In this document: positions 62,328 to 64,000 of the stretch, in pieces
Position numbering within the stretch: the stretch's first letter is position 1
Layout: every line of letters starts with the position of its first letter
Source of the DNA: Polaribacter sp. SA4-10
Lineage (GTDB): Bacteria; Bacteroidota; Bacteroidia; Flavobacteriales; Flavobacteriaceae
DNA length: 64,000 nt
Assembly (NCBI RefSeq): GCF_002163835.1
Contig: NZ_CP019331.1
Span: 1,897,001 to 1,961,000 of the forward strand
Direction: 5' to 3'
Position numbers and translations under genes: made by a program
The notes under the pieces: generated by a model
What the model was told of the DNA's origin: nothing
Database searches by the model: none
What the model saw: only the letters and a program-made list of their open reading frames with translations

Positions 62328-63794
62328 ATGAGGAGAGTTTTTTTATTTCTAATATTCAGCAGCTTAATTGTTGTGAAATCGTATAGTCAATTTACTACAG
62401 ACGAAATTACTTACGGAAACAATATTGACCTAGAAAACAGCAATAGCTGGGCATTTGGAGCTGGACTAAGCAACTTCATTATGCATGGTGATTTACGTTC
62501 TATAGGAACTGGAGACGATACAAATTACTTAAACTTTGGAGGTTTCGTTCTTGCTCAAAAAATGTTTAACCCTTTATTAGGTTTAGAATTTAAAGCATCT
62601 TACAATCAAATGTCAGGTGGTGCACAGTATTTTTCTAATACAGCAAACTATTTTGTATTATATACAAGCAATGTCACCGATCAAAATAATTTAACTTTTA
62701 AAGGTAGAGCTTATGGAGCAGAATTGAATTTAATATTTAGTTTCACTAATCTATACCAAACAACTGCAAGTAAGTGGAATGCAGCTGGCTATTTTGGAAT
62801 TGGACATCATCAATATAACTCTGCTTTATCTGAACAATTTGCTGATGGTTCTAGTGCAGTCATTCCGGGAGCTGACTTTGGAGTTAACCCGGCAAGAAAC
62901 AGTAAAAATGAGGCCAGTTCAATCTATTTATCTGCTCAGTTTGGTCTAAAAAGAAGAATAAGTAAACGTGTAGATGTTGAGTTTAGATCTGGTATGTATT
63001 TTAACTATGAAGACCACTTAGATGCGGCTATCTCTAATAAGCAAGATTGGGAAACTTTTTTTGTATCAAGTATTGGAATCATAGTTAAAATTGGAAAGAA
63101 GAAAATATTTACAATTTGGGGTGATCAAGGTAAAAATGGTGTAAAAGCATTTAAAATTATTGATACTGATAAAGATGGTGTAATAGATCAATTAGATATT
63201 GAGCCAAATACTCCTGCCGGTGTAATGGTTTATGGAAATGGAAAAGCTGTTGACTCTGATAAAGATGGTTTACCAGACTACAATGACAAATGTCCGTTAG
63301 AGTATGGTCCAATTTCTAATGAAGGATGTCCTTTAAATATAGATTCTGATGGCGATGGGGTTATGGATAGCAAAGATTTATGTCCAAATACAGTTGGTAC
63401 AGTTGAAAACAGAGGTTGTCCTAAATCAAATAATATTAATCAACAAATTGCACTATTAGCTACAAGTATTTATTTTGATACTAATAGCGACAAAATTAAA
63501 AGTATTTGTTATTCTAACATTGATAAAATTGTAGTATTAATGAAAAAAATACCAAATGTAAAATTTGTTATTGAAGGACATACTGATGATAGAAATAGTG
63601 ATAGGTATAATCTTTCCTTATCTCAAAGAAGAGCAGCAAGTGTTAGAAAATACATGATTACACAAGGAATTGTTTCTGAAAGATTAAAGGCCGCTGGCTA
63701 TGGAGAATCTAGACCTAAATTCTCTAACGATAATGCCGGTGGAAGACAATTAAACAGAAGAGTAGAAATTACTCCTGTAGCTTCTTTTGATTAG
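62328..63794 (+). CDS. OmpA-family outer-membrane protein with TSP3 repeats
   Basis: The 488-residue protein has a signal peptide (about 1-20, ending VVKSYSQ), an N-terminal beta-barrel region (about 35-265), a calcium-binding thrombospondin type 3 stretch (about 280-365; DTDKDGVIDQLD, DSDKDGLPDYNDKCP, DSDGDGVMDSKDLCP), and a C-terminal OmpA domain (about 378-488; IYFDTNSDKIK, VIEGHTDDRNSDRYNLSLSQ, RRVEITP) that binds peptidoglycan. It anchors the outer membrane to the wall. It is transcribed from the repeated promoter boxes and ends at a strong terminator. Confidence 0.95.
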   Translation: MRRVFLFLIFSSLIVVKSYSQFTTDEITYGNNIDLENSNSWAFGAGLSNFIMHGDLRSIGTGDDTNYLNFGGFVLAQKMFNPLLGLEFKASYNQMSGGAQYFSNTANYFVLYTSNVTDQNNLTFKGRAYGAELNLIFSFTNLYQTTASKWNAAGYFGIGHHQYNSALSEQFADGSSAVIPGADFGVNPARNSKNEASSIYLSAQFGLKRRISKRVDVEFRSGMYFNYEDHLDAAISNKQDWETFFVSSIGIIVKIGKKKIFTIWGDQGKNGVKAFKIIDTDKDGVIDQLDIEPNTPAGVMVYGNGKAVDSDKDGLPDYNDKCPLEYGPISNEGCPLNIDSDGDGVMDSKDLCPNTVGTVENRGCPKSNNINQQIALLATSIYFDTNSDKIKSICYSNIDKIVVLMKKIPNVKFVIEGHTDDRNSDRYNLSLSQRRAASVRKYMITQGIVSERLKAAGYGESRPKFSNDNAGGRQLNRRVEITPVASFD

Positions 63795-63819
63795 TATTTA
63801 CAAGAATAATTAGAAAACA

Positions 63820-63857
63820 AAAAAAGCGATAACTTTTTAAAGTTATCGCTTTTTTTT
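63820..63857. terminator. Bidirectional terminator after the OmpA-family gene
   Basis: aaaaaagcgataacttt-tta-aagttatcgctttttt is a near-perfect palindrome with A and T runs. It also serves the convergent gene whose stop codon is at 63879-63877. Confidence 0.9.
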
Positions 63858-63876
63858 ATTTTAAAAATAGGTTTAA

Positions 63877-64000
63877 TTACTTTTTTAAATCCAATTTTTC
63901 TGCAAAATAATCACAAAAATCTCTCATTGTTGCACTCATCTTATCATCATCTGTAGCTCGTTCAAAAGTGTCTGCCATAGCTACTAATGTTTGATGATAA
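63877..64000 (-). CDS. Partial CDS, C-terminal end of an unidentified protein
   Basis: The minus strand reads an open frame from the window edge to TAA at 63879-63877. The last 41 residues include YHQTLVAMADTFERATDDD and then KMSATMRDFCDYFAEKLDLKK. It is helical and acidic in the middle, with a lysine end. The rest lies beyond 64000. I do not recognise the family. The strong terminator just downstream supports that it is a real gene. Confidence 0.6.
   Translation of the reverse strand, partial: YHQTLVAMADTFERATDDDKMSATMRDFCDYFAEKLDLKK

Overview
The window is a low-GC chromosomal segment from a member of the Bacteroidetes, almost certainly the family Flavobacteriaceae and most like marine genera such as Polaribacter or Tenacibaculum. 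The evidence is the type IX secretion/gliding genes gldKLMN and porT, the exosortase pair XrtF plus partner, Bacteroidetes -7 promoter boxes (TAnnTTTG) upstream of many genes, a folK-deoxynucleoside kinase fusion and TamL. The genus is inferred from overall resemblance only. No rRNA, CRISPR array, transposase or prophage gene was found; there is one tRNA (Glu-UUC).

Layout. Positions 1-680 hold a decayed patch: two 172-bp direct repeats flank the broken 3' end of a polysaccharide deacetylase gene, followed by a structured repeat that recurs near 17.2 kb. From 0.7 to 2.3 kb are a cysteine-less thioredoxin-fold protein and a membrane metallophosphoesterase. From 2.4 to 7.1 kb is a cyanophycin locus: synthetase, cyanophycinase, and an isoaspartyl peptidase able to finish the breakdown. 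Then come polA, a small unknown gene, an ABC-F ATPase, a DUF983 protein, a TPR histidine kinase with its response regulator, and a FAD oxidoreductase (7.2-17.1 kb). The minus-strand block at 17.3-25.6 kb is topA, an arginase-fold protein and gldK-gldL-gldM-gldN. At 25.8-30.3 kb a plus-strand operon carries miaB, a sigma-54 activator, lptE, a TPR-like protein and secG; groES-groEL follow.

From 32.5 to 36.0 kb a minus-strand metal module combines a heavy-metal-binding lipoprotein, an HMA-domain protein, a TonB-dependent receptor and a HYC_CC_PP protein. Next are XrtF and its partner, a GAF protein, a 42-residue protein, purH and the cell-shape operon mreB-mreC-mreD-mrdA-rodA (39.6-45.1 kb). The remainder holds rpsT, tRNA-Glu, proS, a Ser/Arg-rich lipoprotein, a FadL-type porin, an Nfu protein, menG, porT, an RNA methyltransferase, tamL, fbaA, accD, rpsO, pnp, folK-dNK and an OmpA-family protein, and ends inside a gene that runs off the right edge.

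Most of the window is housekeeping. The points most worth following are: an arginase-fold gene next to gldK that has lost half its metal ligands; the cyanophycin locus; two divergent gene pairs whose -7 boxes face each other and which also correct the start codons; an AccD without its zinc-ribbon cysteines; and several intergenic repeat families.
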